DNA of 8,419 nt, taken from positions 1-8,419 of the forward strand of contig JAQWBC010000029.1 of NCBI GenBank assembly GCA_028707415.1, read 5' to 3'. The DNA is from Candidatus Izemoplasmatales bacterium (GTDB taxonomy: Bacteria > Bacillota_I > Bacilli_A > Izemoplasmatales > Hujiaoplasmataceae). Below, in pieces: positions 6,379 through 8,419 of the stretch. Within the stretch, counting starts at the first letter, position 1. The number at the start of each line of letters is the position of its first letter. The translations under genes were made by a program, and so were the position numbers. A model generated the notes under the pieces. The model was given only the letters and a program-made list of their open reading frames with translations. It was not told the DNA's origin and did no database searches.

Positions 6379-8419
6379 TTAAATAACGATATTTACTAAT
6401 TTATTGGGAACGATAATAAATTTGCGGATTGGTTTATCCCCGATGATTTCGATGATTCGAGGAAGTGCCATGACTTCTGCTTTTACAATTGCTTCGGGAG
6501 CATCAATCAGTGCGTTAATCCGTTCACGAATCTTTCCGTTGATACTAACAACAATTTCGACCGTTGAATCAATCATCATTTTCGGGTCATATGTTGGCCA
6601 TGGGTGGAAAACTAAAGCATTTTGATTTCCCAACATTTGCCACATTTCTTCAGCGAGATGAGGAGCAAACGGATTCAGTAACAACAAAATAGTTTCCAAA
6701 TCATGTCTTGTTATCGTCTCTGCAGCCGTAATCTCATTTACAATCGTCATCAATTTGGCAATAGCGGTATTAAATTTAAGGTTTTCAATGTCTTCGGAAA
6801 CACTTTTGATGGTTTTATGCATCAAAGATTCCCAGGCTTTGGAGTAATCGACTCCGGGGACAACTTTTTCAAAGGCTCTCCAGATTTTGTCAAGAAAACG
6901 CCGGCATCCTTTTATACCAGCCTCATTCCATGGTGTTGGCATCTCGTAGTCGCCTATGAACAAAATATAGGTTCTGAGCGTATCAGCACCAAACTCATTG
7001 ATAATTTCCAACGGATTGACCACATCACCGTGAGACTTAGACATTTTTTCGCCTTGTGAATTGAGAATCAATCCTTGTGCTGTTCGTTTTTTGTATGGTT
7101 CAGCCGTGGGAACAAGGCCGATGTCGTAAAGAAAATGATTCCAAAAACGTGAATAAATTAAATGTCTGGTAACGTGTTCCATTCCACCATTGTACCAATC
7201 AACGGGTGTCCAGTAATCAAGCTTTTTACGATCAGCGAAAGCGGTAGTGTTTTCGGGATCGGTGTATCGTAGAAAGTACCAACTGGATCCTGCCCATTGT
7301 GGCATTGTATCCGTTTCCCGATGAGCTTTTTTTCCGCATTTTGGACAAGTACATTCGACGAATTCTTTAATGTTAGCTAACGGACTTTCTCCCGTATCGG
7401 TTGGTTCAAAATCTTTAACCATCGGTAATTCGACTGGTAAATCCTCATAAGGAACGGGTACGATGCCGCAATCATCACAATAGATGATTGGAATAGGCTC
7501 ACCCCAATACCGCTGTCGGTTAAATGCCCAATCTTTCATTTTATATTGGACTGCTGGTTCGCCAATGCCAGATTGACGAACATAATCAATAATCTTCCGT
7601 TTCGCATCAACTACAGAAAGACCATTAAGCATCCCACTATTGACAAGGACTCCATTGTCAATATCTGTATATGCCGCCGTCTCTAAGTTGCCCCCCTTGA
7701 TCACTTCCACAATTTCAAGATTGAATTTATGGGCAAACTCATAATCGCGATCATCATGACCAGGGACAGCCATTATTGCCCCTGTGCCATAAGTGTTCAT
7801 AACGTAATCAGCCACAAAAATCGGAATCGGTTTACGAGTTAAAGGATTGATGGCCATTATCCCGTCGATTAAAACTCCTGTTTTGTCTTTATTCATGTGA
7901 ATTCGTTCAAACTCGGTCTTTCTTTTTGCGGCAGTTTGATAATCTCGAATAGCATCAATATTTTTAATGTAATTTTCTCTTCGCTTCAAAATATCATGCT
8001 CAGGTGAAATCACCATGAAAGTCGCACCATAAATCGTATCCGGTCGCGTCGTAAATACACAGAGATGGTCTTTTGAATCACAGATGTTAAAATTTAAAAA
8101 TGCCCCAACTGATTTGCCAATCCAATTTTCTTGTTCGATCCGAATTCGCGAATTTGTCGCTAAATCATCAAGTCCATGCAAAAGCTTATCAGCATAAGCT
8201 GTTATTCGCAGAAACCAAACGTCCTTCTCCTTCTGGACAACTTCAGAATTGCAACGATCACAGATTCCTCCTTGAGATTCCTCGTTGGAAAGAACGACTT
8301 TACATTTCGGACAAAAATTAACATAGGCTTTATCTTTGTATGCAAGTCCTTTTTCAAACATCTTCAGAAAAATCCACTGTGTCCAGCGGTAATATGATGG
8401 TTGAGTTGTATCAACTACT
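6379..8419 (-). CDS. leuS: Leucyl-tRNA synthetase (5' end missing)
   Basis: LeuRS is the class Ia enzyme that charges tRNA-Leu with leucine and hydrolyses mischarged products. The frame is open to the right edge (first complete codon at 8418), giving 679 visible residues. By comparison with the roughly 804-860 residues usual in bacteria, about 125-180 N-terminal residues with the HIGH motif lie outside. Visible in order are RWTQWIFLKMFEKGLAY, a zinc ribbon NFCPKC...CDRC, the CP1 editing domain with TTRPDTIYGATFM and YGTGAIMAVPGHDDRDYEFA (the universally conserved Asp is in GHDDRD), and a second Cys cluster (CDDC, CTCPKC). These are followed by WAGSSWYFLRY, the KMSKS loop in LNSQGEKMSKSHGDVVNP, and the anticodon-binding helices around NPFAPHLAEEMW. 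The C-terminal tRNA-binding domain ends in VPNKLVNIVI. The methionine at 8361 is internal, not the start. The gene ends in TAA and has its own terminator. Any T-box leader would be outside the window. Confidence 0.98.
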   Translation of the reverse strand, partial: VVDTTQPSYYRWTQWIFLKMFEKGLAYKDKAYVNFCPKCKVVLSNEESQGGICDRCNSEVVQKEKDVWFLRITAYADKLLHGLDDLATNSRIRIEQENWIGKSVGAFLNFNICDSKDHLCVFTTRPDTIYGATFMVISPEHDILKRRENYIKNIDAIRDYQTAAKRKTEFERIHMNKDKTGVLIDGIMAINPLTRKPIPIFVADYVMNTYGTGAIMAVPGHDDRDYEFAHKFNLEIVEVIKGGNLETAAYTDIDNGVLVNSGMLNGLSVVDAKRKIIDYVRQSGIGEPAVQYKMKDWAFNRQRYWGEPIPIIYCDDCGIVPVPYEDLPVELPMVKDFEPTDTGESPLANIKEFVECTCPKCGKKAHRETDTMPQWAGSSWYFLRYTDPENTTAFADRKKLDYWTPVDWYNGGMEHVTRHLIYSRFWNHFLYDIGLVPTAEPYKKRTAQGLILNSQGEKMSKSHGDVVNPLEIINEFGADTLRTYILFIGDYEMPTPWNEAGIKGCRRFLDKIWRAFEKVVPGVDYSKAWESLMHKTIKSVSEDIENLKFNTAIAKLMTIVNEITAAETITRHDLETILLLLNPFAPHLAEEMWQMLGNQNALVFHPWPTYDPKMMIDSTVEIVVSINGKIRERINALIDAPEAIVKAEVMALPRIIEIIGDKPIRKFIIVPNKLVNIVI

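Noticed and set aside
327..6381. UGA-to-Trp recoding (Mycoplasma-type code)
   Set aside because: RF2 with intact SPF and GGQ motifs is present, all Trp codons in the genes are TGG, and no gene needs read-through of TGA to reach family length.
6703..7059. Plus-strand 118-codon open frame opposite leuS
   Set aside because: It is antisense to well-conserved LeuRS sequence including the KMSKS region. The product resembles nothing known and the frame is best explained by codon bias of the real gene.
1..8419. Mobile element, CRISPR array, tRNA genes or defence system
   Set aside because: No direct repeats with spacers, terminal inverted repeats, transposase motifs, tRNA cloverleaf or defence-type domains were seen; the genes fill almost the whole window and are housekeeping or competence genes.

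Overview
This A+T-rich window reads as a chromosomal housekeeping segment of a low-GC Gram-positive bacterium (Firmicutes, class Bacilli or a Bacilli-related lineage). The evidence is long-form HPF next to secA, a late-competence comF pair just upstream, secA-prfB coupling, AAGGAG-type ribosome binding sites and sigma-A-like promoters. The genus cannot be read from the sequence. The standard genetic code fits: no frame needs UGA read as Trp, and a UGA-specific release factor (RF2) is encoded.

All seven genes lie on the minus strand, so transcription runs from right to left. From the right edge: leuS (leucyl-tRNA synthetase, 5' end outside the window) ends in a hairpin-plus-T-run terminator. 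Directly after it comes comFA (DNA-uptake helicase/ATPase), overlapping a very short comFC-like gene. Then hpf (ribosome hibernation factor) has its own textbook -35/-10 promoter and a strong terminator. Then secA (preprotein translocase ATPase) has its own promoter and is followed at short spacing by prfB (RF2) and by a YitT-family membrane protein gene that runs off the left edge.

The layout gives three or four transcription units: (1) leuS; (2) comFA-comFC, whose promoter is unclear; (3) monocistronic hpf; (4) secA-prfB-yitT. The order comF - hpf - secA - prfB matches that known from Bacillus subtilis, but here comFB and the flagellar block are missing and leuS sits upstream.

No mobile element, CRISPR array, tRNA, rRNA or new multi-gene system is visible. 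The oddities are on a smaller scale. prfB is a single open frame with the classic RF2 +1 frameshift site repaired. The comFC gene encodes only about half of the usual protein and has lost the PRPP-binding part. The leuS terminator T-run directly abuts the first possible comFA start codon. No gene in the window uses UGA as a stop.
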